The notes below the pieces were generated by a model. It was not told where the DNA came from. It saw only the letters and a list, made by a program, of their open reading frames with translations, and did not search any database. A program made the translations under genes and the position numbers. 58,778 nucleotides of DNA from Promethearchaeota archaeon. Its GTDB lineage: Archaea > Asgardarchaeota > Lokiarchaeia > Sigyniarchaeales > SOKP01. The first letter of the stretch is position 1; each line of letters opens with the position of its first letter. Positions 18,309-25,804 of this stretch are shown here, one piece after another. Where the stretch lies: positions 1-58,778 of the forward strand of contig JABXKD010000013.1 of assembly GCA_013375475.1 (NCBI GenBank), given 5' to 3'.

Positions 18309-18953
18309 ATGTCGGGAAAAGACGATTATGACGATTATGATGATGAAGATGAGGAAGATATAAATAAAGATTTTTTTAAGATGTTTAAGGGTATAGGAGA
18401 TCCAAGTAAACTATTTGGAAATTTCGATCCCGCTAAACTATTCAATTCAAAAGAATTTCAAAAAATGTTTAAAGAAATTTTTAAACAGCTATCGAAAAAT
18501 TTACCTGAAGAATTTCAAGGGCTCTCACACGAAGAAATTACTAAAGAATTTATGAAAAAAGGACCTATCATGTATGGATTCAATTTAGGGTTCGGTCCTG
18601 ACGGAAAACCTATTATGGACTCATTTGGTAATCTCGAAAAGGAACCTATCTCCGGAGAACGAAAAGTTAGAAAAACAAGAGAACCTCTTGTAGAAGTGAA
18701 TGAAGAACCAGATCAAATTATCCTTATCGCTGAGATGCCAGGAGTCAACAAAGAAGATATTCAATTAAACGCTACAAATAGATCTATAACGATTTCTACT
18801 GAAAAAATAGTTTCTGGGAGAAGTTATTTTAAAGAAATAGATTTACCGGCTGCAATTAACCAAGATTATGCAAAAGCTCGGTATACAAATGGGATTTTGG
18901 AAGTTCGGCTGAAAAAAATTAAAGAAAAAGGAAAATCCATTGATATTGAGTAA
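18309..18953 (+). CDS. Small heat-shock protein, Hsp20/alpha-crystallin family
   Basis: A 214-residue protein whose last ~95 residues are an alpha-crystallin domain: REPLVEVNEEPDQIILIAEM, PGVNKEDIQL and the signature NGILEVRLKK. The N-terminal 110 residues are unusual: a very acidic Asp/Glu/Tyr run, then Gly/Phe-rich repeats around DPSKLF and DPAKLF, longer than the typical family arm. Small heat-shock proteins hold unfolding proteins in soluble form without ATP. AGTGA lies about six bases before the ATG. The 202-base gap shared with the AAA gene is extremely AT-rich and probably holds both promoters. Confidence 0.85.
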   Translation: MSGKDDYDDYDDEDEEDINKDFFKMFKGIGDPSKLFGNFDPAKLFNSKEFQKMFKEIFKQLSKNLPEEFQGLSHEEITKEFMKKGPIMYGFNLGFGPDGKPIMDSFGNLEKEPISGERKVRKTREPLVEVNEEPDQIILIAEMPGVNKEDIQLNATNRSITISTEKIVSGRSYFKEIDLPAAINQDYAKARYTNGILEVRLKKIKEKGKSIDIE

Positions 18954-19008
18954 AGAACCAAATCCTTATTTCTCGATTATTACTAATATCAAGTCTTTTT
19001 TATGGAAG

Positions 19009-19809
19009 TTATGCTTTACCAAATTTAATTTTTCCCACTGGACACGATTGTATGCACATGAAACACTCATAATAAGATCCTTGGGATAAAGCTTGCCAAA
19101 AGTTCCACATTTCCATTCCCTGTAACTTCTTAAATATTTTTTTCGTTGATTCTCCCTTCTCTAATTCAGAAATAAATTGGAGAATTCGTGGTAATCCATA
19201 TTTCATTGAATAAGGGCTACATAATCTTGGATTGCATCCCGTTTCAGAAAGTGCTTCAGCAGGACAGGCTTCTATACACATTCTGCAATCTGTACAATAG
19301 TCCTTATCATTTTTAGGTGTAGGTTTCAAATCTGCATCGGTAATTACGCCAAAAAGACGCACTCTAGGACCATAATTGGGAGTTATGAGCAAATCATTTC
19401 TTCCTCTGCTTCCCAAACCCGCTTCAGCAGCAACAAGTTTTAAATTTAGATCTCCCTTTAATCCAAAGGTTTGATAACTCATTTCGACAGGTAAGTAAGC
19501 AGGTATAATTACTCCGCGATATCCATTCTTTTCAAGAACTCTAGATATTTTTAAACAAATTTCAGCTCCTTCTGAATAAAGTGTCTCTAAACTATAGCGA
19601 GCTGGCCGAGCGTTTTCAGGACAAGCATCCAATATCGATTGGGGGAAAATATTACCGAAGACGATAACACACTTCGCGTTTGGACAAATTCTCTCAACAT
19701 TTTTTTTATATCTTTCATCTGTAAGAAGTGGTTTGATCGGAGCTACTCCAACGAGCTCAATACCTTCTGATTTAACAAAAGAAATAATGTCTGGTGTGTT
19801 TAGTTGCAT
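19009..19809 (-). CDS. Epoxyqueuosine-reductase-like 4Fe-4S protein
   Basis: A 266-residue cytoplasmic protein ending in two 4Fe-4S motifs (YCTDCRMCIEACPAEAL and CFMCIQSCPVGKIKFGKA). The N-terminal half has the layout of QueG-like reductases (short beta strands, GLGSRGRNDLLITPNYGPR), which use cobalamin in true QueG. Many archaeal relatives are of unknown substrate and are linked to corrinoid protein reactivation. The URO-D-like proteins in this window make a corrinoid link thinkable, which is inference. Alone on its strand; a 7-bp inverted repeat lies about 57 bases upstream. Confidence 0.7.
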   Translation of the reverse strand: MQLNTPDIISFVKSEGIELVGVAPIKPLLTDERYKKNVERICPNAKCVIVFGNIFPQSILDACPENARPARYSLETLYSEGAEICLKISRVLEKNGYRGVIIPAYLPVEMSYQTFGLKGDLNLKLVAAEAGLGSRGRNDLLITPNYGPRVRLFGVITDADLKPTPKNDKDYCTDCRMCIEACPAEALSETGCNPRLCSPYSMKYGLPRILQFISELEKGESTKKIFKKLQGMEMWNFWQALSQGSYYECFMCIQSCPVGKIKFGKA

Positions 19810-20142
19810 AATATTTCATGAAAGGAAGAAAAAAATTTAAATTTCCCCATTACAACAATAATAATCGTGAAACACCAATTTCACGAAATTTCATAAATAT
19901 CTATAGAACATCCTGCTATATATCTAAAAGATATAAAGATAATATAGAGGAAAATCACTTTTATAAATACTATAAATTTTAAAACCTGATTCCTTTTCAT
20001 AAAAGGTCTTTGAAGAATTAATTTTTCCATATCAAAACAGGCCAAGTTTATTATTTTCTGGAAGTTCGATTCCAAAACTAAAATTCACCATCTTTGAACT
20101 TTATAGTAGCCTTATTTTGTTGTTTAAGAGAAAGAAAAGTAA
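19810..20142. other. Noncoding gap of 333 bases
   Basis: Very AT-rich, with no reading frame that looks like protein and no tRNA-like structure. The only ordered element is a perfect hairpin, listed separately. The part near 19830-19850 (AAATTTAAAT) is a possible box A for the QueG-like gene. Confidence 0.5.
19866..19885. repeat. Inverted repeat CGTGAAA-6-TTTCACG
   Basis: A perfect 7-bp inverted repeat with a six-base spacer, about 57 bases upstream of the QueG-like gene. It could be an operator or part of a transcript end; there is no T-run directly after it. Confidence 0.45.
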
Positions 20143-20979
20143 TTAGAAATTATCTTTATGAATGATATTTTTTATATACAAAATTACACCAAATGTCCCT
20201 AGACCAATAAAAAATAAAAATCCTAAACCAATGGAAATATTTGGTCCGGGTGGAATTGGTGGTGAAGGTATGTCACCTAGATCTATCCGAGTGTATTTCA
20301 CAATCCATGGCCAAAGTATAGTTCCGAGTATAAAAGATTTCATTTCTGCATATTTTAAAGTACCGTCATCATAAAAAACCAATTTTACATACTCTTCCGT
20401 TGCGTTATTTGAGAATTGGATTAAATTATTATCAGGAGATAAGATAATCGTAATTGCAGGATTATCGATATTGTCTAAATATTGTTTATAATATTCATAA
20501 GAACTATTCGCACACCAACTTAGCATAATTCCAGATTCATTTTTAGGAATGAAGTATGTCACCGGAAAACCCGAACTAGGTAATGGATTCATAATACTTT
20601 CAGTGAAGTTAATAACTGAAATTTGTAGAGGAACGCCACCAGGATCAAGTTCTACAAACCCACCTAAACTATCGTTGTATTCCACTGCCATTAGTTGAAT
20701 AGCATAACACCTCCAAAGGCTATATGTAATTATATTCATAGAGGAAACATTCCAATATAGTTCCCGAGAGACCATTAAGGTGGAACCGTTATATTCATTC
20801 ATTTCCCATCCTTTTATTGATCCAATTTCAAAATCCCAATAAGCTCCGTTGTAAGGAGGATTAGGAGTAGGCTCAAAAGGGACACTTATTACATTGCTAG
20901 CAATGATTGAAATGAAAAAAGTTGTAATAAATATACCTACCAAAATTTTGGTTTTTAATAAAGATTGTATAGTATTCAC
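20143..20979 (-). CDS. Exported or membrane-anchored surface protein
   Basis: A 278-residue protein of unknown function. It begins with a signal peptide or anchor (KTKILVGIFITTFFISIIAS), carries an external domain with at least five N-x-S/T sequons, and ends in a Pro-rich linker (PSPPIPPGP) followed by a membrane helix (IGLGFLFFIGLGTFGVILYI) and a short basic tail. This layout is typical of archaeal surface proteins that are glycosylated and held in the membrane. Start is GTG at 20979, the only start that keeps the signal. No functional domain was recognised. It is a single gene. Confidence 0.75.
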   Translation of the reverse strand: MNTIQSLLKTKILVGIFITTFFISIIASNVISVPFEPTPNPPYNGAYWDFEIGSIKGWEMNEYNGSTLMVSRELYWNVSSMNIITYSLWRCYAIQLMAVEYNDSLGGFVELDPGGVPLQISVINFTESIMNPLPSSGFPVTYFIPKNESGIMLSWCANSSYEYYKQYLDNIDNPAITIILSPDNNLIQFSNNATEEYVKLVFYDDGTLKYAEMKSFILGTILWPWIVKYTRIDLGDIPSPPIPPGPNISIGLGFLFFIGLGTFGVILYIKNIIHKDNF

Positions 20980-21079
20980 CTATTGTTAACTTATAGAGTT
21001 TAATATAACACTAAAATCTAATTTCTATTAAAGAAATATAAACTTTCTATATTAATAATAGTTAATAGAATTATAATTG

Positions 21080-22030
21080 TTAATTCTGTTTAAGAATATT
21101 TTTTTTTATTTCTTCAATAAAAGATTGGGTTAGTTCATTAGGTTTTTCAAAAATATATGAAAATTTAAAACCTGCTCGTTCTTTATGACCCCCTCCTTCA
21201 AATTCCCTTGCGAAATCTCTACAATTGATAAAATCACTATAGATAATTATATCATTATTACGTTTATCAATGCCAATGAATGCCTTTGCGTCGGGATATT
21301 TTTGCTTCAATATCCTAGTTATTCTACCTCCTCCAATTTTAGCCCAAGAAACAACTAAATCACCAAAAGATTCTACTGAAAAGATTATTGCGTGATTCAA
21401 GGAAAAAGTAGATTCTTCTTCAAGCCATTTATTCAATGAACTTAATTGTTCAGTAAACCAAGGATTATGGAAATCACCCTGAGAAAGTAACCTAACAATT
21501 TCATGCTTATTTTGATCGTTTTGAGCTCCACGATTAAAACCAATTATAGATTGCAAATCTGAAGCAAGTTTGTATTTATTTGTTCTAAAATCTGTGTCTC
21601 TTGCGAATTCAGCAATTTTAGCCGCAATCGGATCATCATATAAGAAGTAATTCCTAACGATTTCAGCAGCACAGTTCTCGGGAATATTTATGTAAACATG
21701 AATTAGAGACTTAATTTCTTCTTTTATTGATGCATCTACGATGTGATGATCAAACCAAGAAATTTTACATCCTCTTTTTTCTGCTTCTTTAAAGTGGGGA
21801 AATACTTCTTTAAAGGAATCGTTAAATCCTAAGTCAGAGATGATTAACTGTGAAGGAATGGTCTCTGTGCTTAAAATCCCTTTAATTTCCTCAACAAAAT
21901 TAGTATAATCCGCAAAAAAAAAGGTAATTTCATCGTTTTGGATTCCAGCCTTTAAGATAAAATAGCGTTGAATAATTGCTTGTGAGCCTAATCCATCAAG
22001 ATCGTGTTCATGAGTCAGTGAAACTATCAT
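21080..22030 (-). CDS. DHH-superfamily phosphoesterase
   Basis: A 316-residue protein of the DHH family. Motif I is HEHDLDGLGS (residues 7-16), a conserved Asp sits at D66 (ISDLG), the name motif D94-H95-H96 follows (WFDHH), and the C-terminal GGGHKERAG matches the DHHA1-type substrate clamp. Members hydrolyse short oligoribonucleotides, cyclic dinucleotides or single-strand DNA with manganese. Which one is not clear. It sits 65 bases downstream of the marker-9-like gene on the same strand, so they may share a message. Confidence 0.8.
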   Translation of the reverse strand: MIVSLTHEHDLDGLGSQAIIQRYFILKAGIQNDEITFFFADYTNFVEEIKGILSTETIPSQLIISDLGFNDSFKEVFPHFKEAEKRGCKISWFDHHIVDASIKEEIKSLIHVYINIPENCAAEIVRNYFLYDDPIAAKIAEFARDTDFRTNKYKLASDLQSIIGFNRGAQNDQNKHEIVRLLSQGDFHNPWFTEQLSSLNKWLEEESTFSLNHAIIFSVESFGDLVVSWAKIGGGRITRILKQKYPDAKAFIGIDKRNNDIIIYSDFINCRDFAREFEGGGHKERAGFKFSYIFEKPNELTQSFIEEIKKNILKQN

Positions 22031-22095
22031 TCTTATTTCTTAACTCGCAGAAAATTTATTAAACGATAAGAGTAAATCAGTTTTTTAGTTTCGTC

Positions 22096-22548
22096 TTAAA
22101 ATAAATCCAAATATGGTTCAACCTTTTCCTTGCCACCGTTAGCATACACAAATTCAAGTATCTTCTTTGCTAGCTCTTTTTTTTTGTCGAAATATATTTT
22201 CATGTATTCTTCTCTGGTTTTATCCGGGTATCTTATTTCTAACGCGGGATCCCTTCTTGAGCACCCACCTCGCCTCATGCAACAATAAGAAATTGAACCA
22301 AAACAAACAAGGTCAGAATCCCAATCGTTTTCTTTTGAAAACTCATCTTTAATTTTCATAAAATCTTCTTGGCTCAATCCTAAGTCTTCTAAAGTTTCGT
22401 CCCTACTACATTTATAACCAAACGTAAGAGAATGCCCTGGTTTACAACAAAAGGTCAGTCCTCGACAATCAGCACCCATACAAATATGAATCGGAGCATT
22501 TTTCCATCCATGTATTTCGCGAAGTTTATCTGGATCTAAATCAACCAT
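22096..22548 (-). CDS. Methanogenesis-marker-9-like cysteine-rich protein
   Basis: A 150-residue protein with nine cysteines in the first 96 residues (C23, C28, C34, C35, C47, C82, C89, C90, C96). The spacing around APIHICMGADCRGLTFCC and CFGSISYCC resembles the domain called methanogenesis marker 9, found in methanogens and some other archaea and probably a metal-cluster or redox protein. The assignment is from memory of the motif and not confirmed. The last 50 residues are charged helix. The function of this domain is not established. Confidence 0.55.
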   Translation of the reverse strand: MVDLDPDKLREIHGWKNAPIHICMGADCRGLTFCCKPGHSLTFGYKCSRDETLEDLGLSQEDFMKIKDEFSKENDWDSDLVCFGSISYCCMRRGGCSRRDPALEIRYPDKTREEYMKIYFDKKKELAKKILEFVYANGGKEKVEPYLDLF

Positions 22549-22672
22549 ATAATAGACCTAAAGTTTATCGTTAAATTGTACTTGAAAATATATGAAAAGA
22601 TATTAATTTTCTGCTCTATAAGTCATAAAATACACCTTATAGTAAATAAATTGGACTTATAAAATATAAGAG

Positions 22673-22775
22673 GGCCCGATGCGAGAATTGAACTCGCCTT
22701 TCCCCAGTAGTAAGGATATTCTTACACTTCTAGGGATTCACAGTCCCCAATACTAACCACTATACGAACCGGGCC
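22673..22775 (-). tRNA. tRNA-His (GTG) with an extra ~29-nt segment, probably an intron
   Basis: Read on the minus strand: acceptor stem GCCCGGT/ATCGGGC with G-1 and discriminator C73 (both His identity signals), D-arm GTAT/GTAT with GTGGTTA, anticodon loop CTGTGAA with anticodon GTG (22739-22741), anticodon stem GGGGA/TCCCT, and T-arm GCGAG-TTCAATT-CTCGC. The canonical fold leaves 34 bases (22698-22731) where a variable loop of about five is expected, so about 29 bases are extra. They contain a hairpin (GTAAG/CTTAC, 22710-22725). There is no second TCCC to rebuild the stem across position 37/38, so the insertion lies after position 43, not at the usual site. CCA is not encoded. Confidence 0.85.
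22698..22731 (-). other. Variable region plus likely non-canonical tRNA-His intron
   Basis: Thirty-four bases between the anticodon stem and T-stem; about 29 should be removed to give a normal variable loop. Its internal hairpin and the flanking CCC/GGG complementarity could form the helices needed by the archaeal splicing endonuclease. Exact splice sites were not determined. Confidence 0.55.
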
Positions 22776-22800
22776 ATTGTAAAAAAACTAAGAAGTAAGT

Positions 22801-22811
22801 GATATTATATT
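22801..22811 (-). promoter_or_regulatory. Possible box A (TATA) of tRNA-His
   Basis: AATATAATATC on the minus strand, ending 25 bases before the tRNA 5' end, as expected for an archaeal TATA box of a tRNA gene starting near its first base. Confidence 0.4.
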
Positions 22812-22839
22812 ACCTATTAAAAAAATTTTATGCGTTTTA

Positions 22840-23394
22840 TTATTTTCTTTTTGCTTTAACAGCAGTCAGAAGATAGTCTAAAAATTGATTAATTGCAACC
22901 TTTAAATCTCCAGAATTATCAACATAAAAGTCGGCATCAGGAAAAATTTGATTTTTTTTTGCTCTTTGAATTCTCTCTTCTAATCTTTTCCCGCTTTCTC
23001 TTGCACGTTCTTTTACTCTCTTAAGCGTAATTTCAAAAGGAACTTCTATAAATACTACTAGTATATTTTGGTAAATCTCACGAGCTGTTTTCACGATTGA
23101 CCTACTAACATTGACGAGAACAAGATGACCTTTTTTCATCCACTCATCAATTTCTATTGGGACCCCATAATCAAGCCCATAAATATGCCATTCTAACGCA
23201 AATTTTCCTTGTGCTGACATTTCTTTAAAAATTTCTGGTGTAACGGATATATTGTCTTCTGTGTCAGAAGAGGGTCTTGTTATAAATCTTTGAGTAAGAT
23301 AAACACTTTTGAATTCAGAAGGAAATCTCTCCTTTACTCCTTTCAATATCGAATCTTTTCCAGATCCGGAGTTTCCGACAACTAAAATTAGCAA
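22840..23394 (-). CDS. phnN: Ribose 1,5-bisphosphate kinase-like protein (PhnN family)
   Basis: A 184-residue guanylate-kinase-like P-loop protein. It opens with the Walker A VVGNSGSGKDS, where Asp after GSGK is typical of PhnN and not of guanylate kinase. RFITRP, GKFALEWHIYGLDYGVPIEI and VLVNVSRS follow the PhnN order closely. PhnN phosphorylates ribose 1,5-bisphosphate to PRPP. Archaea can form ribose 1,5-bisphosphate by nucleotide salvage, so a PRPP-forming or salvage role is plausible; no phosphonate genes are nearby. The start is TTG, as no ATG is in frame before the P-loop. tRNA-His lies just downstream on the same strand. Confidence 0.75.
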   Translation of the reverse strand: MLILVVGNSGSGKDSILKGVKERFPSEFKSVYLTQRFITRPSSDTEDNISVTPEIFKEMSAQGKFALEWHIYGLDYGVPIEIDEWMKKGHLVLVNVSRSIVKTAREIYQNILVVFIEVPFEITLKRVKERARESGKRLEERIQRAKKNQIFPDADFYVDNSGDLKVAINQFLDYLLTAVKAKRK

Positions 23395-23560
23395 ACCAGG
23401 AAAAATTTTTTTATTTTTAGTCAGTATTGTTCAAAAGAAATCAACTTTACATCTTTTTTAAGTCTAATTACACTACTCAATTTTCAAAATATATTAAAAA
23501 CATTTTTAAGATTAAATTGCGTTATCCATCATGTAAAAGCAATAATCGTTCTTAATTAAA

Positions 23561-23974
23561 ATGTCCAAAATTAAAGAAAATCCCGAAATTTCAGAAATAC
23601 CCGAGAGTTATCAAAGATATTTAGACATTATTTTTAGCATTTCAAAAAAAAAAAAGGGTGGGTGGGTAACAAATAAAGAAATAGCTGAAAATCTCCAAGT
23701 TGAGCCTGCTTCCGTATCTGGAATGCTTGAGAAATTAAAGAAGAAAAAATTAATAAAGTGGGAGCCACGAAAATCAATTAGACTGACTGATAAGGGAAAA
23801 AAATACGCAGAACAATTAGAAGAAACACATGATTTACTCCGAACTTTTTTTCAAAATATTTTAAAGATCGAGGATGGGGAAATAGTTGAAAAAATTTCGT
23901 GCGAGATAGAACACCACATAACTCAAGAAGTAAAGGCTTCTCTTCGCGACTTTATTTTAAAATATCATAATTAG
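23561..23974 (+). CDS. DtxR/MntR-family metal-dependent regulator
   Basis: A 137-residue winged-helix regulator. The N-terminal helix-turn-helix is in TNKEIAENLQVEPASVSGML, followed by a wing (WEPRKSIRLTDKG). The C-terminal dimerisation domain has the metal-ligand cluster CEIEHHI. There is no SH3-like third domain, so it resembles the short MntR/IdeR-like archaeal form. It is likely to sense Fe(II) or Mn(II) and repress metal-uptake genes. None are in the window; the next gene, 45 bases downstream, is unknown. Confidence 0.8.
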   Translation: MSKIKENPEISEIPESYQRYLDIIFSISKKKKGGWVTNKEIAENLQVEPASVSGMLEKLKKKKLIKWEPRKSIRLTDKGKKYAEQLEETHDLLRTFFQNILKIEDGEIVEKISCEIEHHITQEVKASLRDFILKYHN

Positions 23975-24018
23975 ATTTAATTATCATTGATGCTTTATTG
24001 ATTTAATACAATTCTAAG

Positions 24019-24783
24019 ATGATTTTGAATATGTCCGAAGCAATAAGTAGTAAAATAAAAATCGTTAATGAATACTTTAAAGGATTCACTAATTTTCTTG
24101 AACTAGAAGATTTTCGCTCTTTTTTATTGTTGACCCTAACAAGTCAAGTTCCAATGAATATTATGGCTCAACTTGGTTTAGGTGGTAATAAGGATGTAAT
24201 TAACTTACCTTATAATCCTGACTCCGAAATATACTATCAAAAAATCAATCTAATGTCATCAAGTTCTCTAATATTATACGCTAAGTCTGATCCAATTACA
24301 AAAGAGTTTGTGTTAGAAAAAAACGATGATGTATTTAAAAAATACTTAAGTCTGAGCGAAATTGATCTTGCTTTTAGAGGAAAAGAGAAATTCTTATTTC
24401 CTAAGATTAGCGATTGTAGCATTATGGAAGATTCAAATCTTAATATTAAGATTGATGATTTATTTCACGATTTAGAATCGTTTATTTCCTATACTCAACC
24501 AAATATATTATTTGTAATAGATGCTGAAGATTCCACTAAACCAGATTTAATATTCACTTTTAATATGACTCCCCAATTACCCAATAATTTAAATGATAAT
24601 GTGCTACAGGTTGATGTGTTTTTAGATACTAATAGAAAAGCTAAAGATATTAACTTTTTAAAGCGGGAAAAAGACTATAGTCTGACCTTTTTAAAAAATA
24701 TCAAAGAAATGAGTCATGCTGAGCTTTACACGTCGTCTTTTGCTCTAGTTTTACACATTAAGTCTTTAAATAAACCAAGTTGA
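24019..24783 (+). CDS. Hypothetical protein (DtxR neighbour)
   Basis: A 254-residue protein I do not recognise. It is soluble, with mixed alpha/beta content: a central segment PNILFVIDAEDS and a TFNMTP strand may mark a Rossmann-like or beta-sheet core. It has no cysteine cluster and no membrane helix. A second ATG four codons in (24031) is an alternative start. It follows the metal regulator by 45 bases on the same strand, so it may be co-transcribed with it, but nothing in the sequence shows a role in metal handling. Confidence 0.55.
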   Translation: MILNMSEAISSKIKIVNEYFKGFTNFLELEDFRSFLLLTLTSQVPMNIMAQLGLGGNKDVINLPYNPDSEIYYQKINLMSSSSLILYAKSDPITKEFVLEKNDDVFKKYLSLSEIDLAFRGKEKFLFPKISDCSIMEDSNLNIKIDDLFHDLESFISYTQPNILFVIDAEDSTKPDLIFTFNMTPQLPNNLNDNVLQVDVFLDTNRKAKDINFLKREKDYSLTFLKNIKEMSHAELYTSSFALVLHIKSLNKPS

Positions 24784-24812
24784 ATGAAAAGAATTCTTTT
24801 TCTTTTATATTA

Positions 24813-24870
24813 ACGAATTAATATATATTATTCGTAAAAAATTAAGGAATTAACACCATTAAGGGATTAA
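24813..24870. promoter_or_regulatory. Palindrome and direct repeats upstream of a ribbon-helix-helix gene
   Basis: ACGAAT and ATTCGT at 24813-24835 frame an imperfect 23-bp palindrome. ATTAAGG(A/G)ATTAA then occurs twice, at 24841 and 24858. These lie 95-150 bases before the small CopG-like gene, and tandem repeats suit binding by such dimers. Inference; AT-rich background noted. Confidence 0.4.
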
Positions 24871-24963
24871 TACTCTTAATTTATAAATTATCCGACGAAA
24901 TATGATAATTAATCAAGAAGTATGTAGTTCACATTTTTATAATAAGTAAATTAAGGGTTGAAA

Positions 24964-25170
24964 ATGATGAAGATAATTACAATAAACCTGCCTGAAAAGT
25001 ATTTAGAAGCGATTCAAACATTAAATGATTTAGGAATATATCCTAGTCGAAGCGAGGCGATCAGAACTGCGTTGAGCGAGTTCTTGGAGGATGAATTAAA
25101 AATGTTTAATAGTTTAGAAGAAGATACTTTTAAAATGCTTATCCGGAGCAACAAAAATAATAGATCTTAA
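24964..25170 (+). CDS. Ribbon-helix-helix (CopG/NikR-type) DNA-binding protein
   Basis: A 68-residue regulator. The strand MKIITINLPEKYLEAIQTLN and the helix pair (DLGIYPSRSEAIRTALSEFLEDEL) match the ribbon-helix-helix fold, with PSRSEAIR as the signature turn. It binds DNA as a dimer of dimers and needs no ligand domain. ATG at 24964 or 24967 is preferred over an upstream TTG. No toxin or metal-ligand domain is attached, so it is not NikR itself. Repeats upstream (24813-24870) may be its own operator. Confidence 0.8.
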   Translation: MMKIITINLPEKYLEAIQTLNDLGIYPSRSEAIRTALSEFLEDELKMFNSLEEDTFKMLIRSNKNNRS

Positions 25171-25198
25171 TTAATTTATTTTTCTTATTTTAAATTCT

Positions 25199-25663
25199 CT
25201 AATCTACATTAACTTCAACTTTGCAATTGTTACATCTTTTTGCTCCTCTAAATAATTGATTTCCACAATCTGGGCAATGGTACCTTTTCTTTTCTTCTTC
25301 TACAAATTTCTCTGTTCCGTGCTCGCGCCAAAATGGGATTGCTCTAAGAATCACTTTTTTCCCTACTGGAATTGGAAAATTATCAATAAATTTACACGGA
25401 AAATCATCGCATTGATAACAACCATCAATATTCTTTTCTTCGCAACACTTCTTGATCGCACAGGCTCTACAAACGGGAAAAACAATTCCATCAGATAAAC
25501 AGCCTGTACATGCAATATCGTCCACATCTTTTGCAAATGCTCGATAAACAGGTAGCAATTTCTCTTTAAATTTCGTGTTATTATCTCGGTGAGCAATATA
25601 TATCGAACACACACCACACCATAAACCACAAGGCGCCAATAATTCTTTCTTTACTTCCACCAT
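25199..25663 (-). CDS. DUF3795-family cysteine-rich protein
   Basis: A 154-residue protein with the DUF3795 pattern: PCGLWCGVCSIYI at the start, ACTGCLSDG, CRACAIKKCCEEK and CYQCDDFPC. A C-terminal zinc ribbon (CPDCG...CNNC) is added, which most short members lack. Such proteins are common in anaerobic archaea and are thought to bind metal or Fe-S clusters; function unknown. Monocistronic, convergent with the ribbon-helix-helix gene. Confidence 0.7.
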   Translation of the reverse strand: MVEVKKELLAPCGLWCGVCSIYIAHRDNNTKFKEKLLPVYRAFAKDVDDIACTGCLSDGIVFPVCRACAIKKCCEEKNIDGCYQCDDFPCKFIDNFPIPVGKKVILRAIPFWREHGTEKFVEEEKKRYHCPDCGNQLFRGAKRCNNCKVEVNVD

Positions 25664-25804
25664 TTTTCTTTCACAATATTTTTCTTAATTATAGTAAAAT
25701 ATTGTCTTTAATAAATTTAAAATATTAATTTTAAATAAAGAATTAATCTAATACACAACATACTTACATTAATAATTAAAATTTGAATATATTTTCACCC
25801 TATT

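Noticed and set aside
19881..20075. 64-residue minus-strand open frame in the 333-base gap
   Set aside because: Low-complexity AT-rich translation, no start signal, and it crosses the hairpin. Probably noise.
22549..22839. A second tRNA in the tRNA-His gap
   Set aside because: Only one cloverleaf could be drawn; the remaining bases lack stems and a T-loop.
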